From: Baffinella frigidus
Lineage: Eukaryota; Cryptophyceae; Cryptomonadales; Baffinellaceae
Direction of reading: 5' to 3'
NCBI GenBank assembly: GCA_026770585.1
Contig: MU646403.1
Coordinates: forward strand, 696,284-707,884
DNA length: 11,601 bases
A program made the position numbers and the translations under genes. The notes under the pieces were generated by a model. The model was not told the DNA's origin. It saw nothing but the letters and a program-made list of their open reading frames with translations, and made no database searches. Of this stretch, positions 11,156 to 11,601 are shown in pieces. Numbering within the stretch: position 1 is the stretch's first letter; each line of letters starts with the position of its first letter.

Positions 11156-11277
11156 AGGACCCTACACTCGTCCTATGCGCACCCCCCTAGGACCCTACAG
11201 TAGGCCTAGGGGTACCCCCCTAGGACCCTACCGTAGTCCTAGGCGCACCCCCCTAGGACCCTGCAGTAGGCCCCCCC
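11156..11277. repeat. 33-bp tandem array derived from the MITE core
   Basis: Units begin aggaccctac at 11156, 11189, 11222 and 11255 (last unit partial). Each contains cctacagtaggcctagg-like sequence and ccccccta, as in the centres of the CAGGGGTACC elements. It is followed by a C run at 11271-11290. Confidence 0.85.
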
Positions 11278-11301
11278 CCCCCCGCCCCCCCGGGAGGAAG
11301 G

Positions 11302-11549
11302 CTAGCCCTGAGCACTCGGATCGAGGACCCTCTCGATCTCCTCCGCCCCAGGGACCCTCCTCGCCCACCCCCCCGGGCGCGGGAGCACGGGGCTGCCTGA
11401 GGAGGAAGTAACCTCTTCGGAAACAACCTGTGCGTCGGTTGCCTCGCTAGAGAGGGCACCCCCCGCAGGGGTTAGGACCAGAACCCCCACATCCGCCACC
11501 TCCTCCACCTCCTCCGCCACCTCCTCCACCTCCTCCTCCACCTCCTCCA

Positions 11550-11580
<31 letters not shown>

Positions 11581-11583
11581 CAC
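11302..11583 (-). CDS. Doubtful acidic reading frame at the right edge
   Basis: The frame is open from beyond 11583 to TAG at 11302-11304. The N-terminal third is Glu/Val low complexity from a CCT/CCA microsatellite (11494-11590). The rest reads like VSEEVTSSSGSPVLPRPGGW and GAEEIERVLDPSAQG, GC-rich and without a recognisable domain. It may be the last exon of a third gene or chance. Confidence 0.25.
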
Positions 11584-11601
11584 CGCCGCCGCCCCCCCCC
11601 C
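11494..11601. repeat. CCTCCA/CCTCCT microsatellite ending in a C run
   Basis: Trinucleotide repeats ccacctcctccacctcctcc and variants reach the end of the window, which closes with ccgccgccgcc and ten C. Confidence 0.9.

Noticed and set aside
11156-11277. CRISPR-like regular repeats
   Set aside because: Units are contiguous with no unique spacers, and the setting is eukaryotic; it is a tandem array.
9837-11411. Frames with recurring MSEVPL, RGTSLIRN and GPYSRP peptides
   Set aside because: They are translations of MITE ends and cores and of the 33-bp array, not selected proteins.

Overview
The window looks like nuclear DNA of a eukaryotic microbe, most likely a protist or alga. It has many short GC-rich exons bounded by GT..AG introns, plant-type telomeric repeats (CCCTAAA/TTTAGGG) scattered internally, and many small palindromic transposons with TA target duplications. 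I see no bacterial operon, Shine-Dalgarno pattern or tRNA. The lineage cannot be fixed from the sequence; TTTAGGG telomeres occur in several algal groups. The window starts in a 92-base G run and ends in a C run, so it may be a whole contig broken at homopolymers.

Two genes appear to lie head to head. The minus-strand gene runs from about 4450 (possible first exon) or 4295 (first good exon) to the left edge, with exons at 4295-4115, 3845-3667, 2981-2862, 1683-1618, 714-666 and 230-93. Every junction keeps the reading phase. The product is leucine/alanine-rich and helical; I do not recognise the family. The plus-strand gene (4723-9806) encodes a Nudix hydrolase of the diphosphoinositol-polyphosphate phosphohydrolase/Aps1/plant NUDT type. 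Its exons are 4723-4807, 5702-5773, 6296-6352, 7454-7557, 8340-8388 and 9738-9806, all joined in phase. The Nudix box is split across the third and fourth exons. Its first exon was not found.

Most of the window is intron, and the introns hold four kinds of material: (1) partial or mutated copies of the genes' own exons, often with their splice sites; (2) blocks of telomere-like repeats, mostly oriented so that the transcript reads CCCTAAA; (3) foldback elements (MITEs) of 100-170 bp with TA duplications, in at least eight families; (4) small tandem repeats. One MITE sits exactly in a Nudix 5' splice site, and the TA duplication preserves the GT.

From 9807 to the right edge there is no clear gene. 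This part holds four copies of one MITE family, a CT microsatellite, a telomeric block, a 33-bp tandem array derived from the MITE core, and a doubtful acidic reading frame at the far right. The main interest is the genome architecture: genes whose introns grow by local exon duplication, telomeric-repeat capture and MITE insertion while splicing phase is kept.
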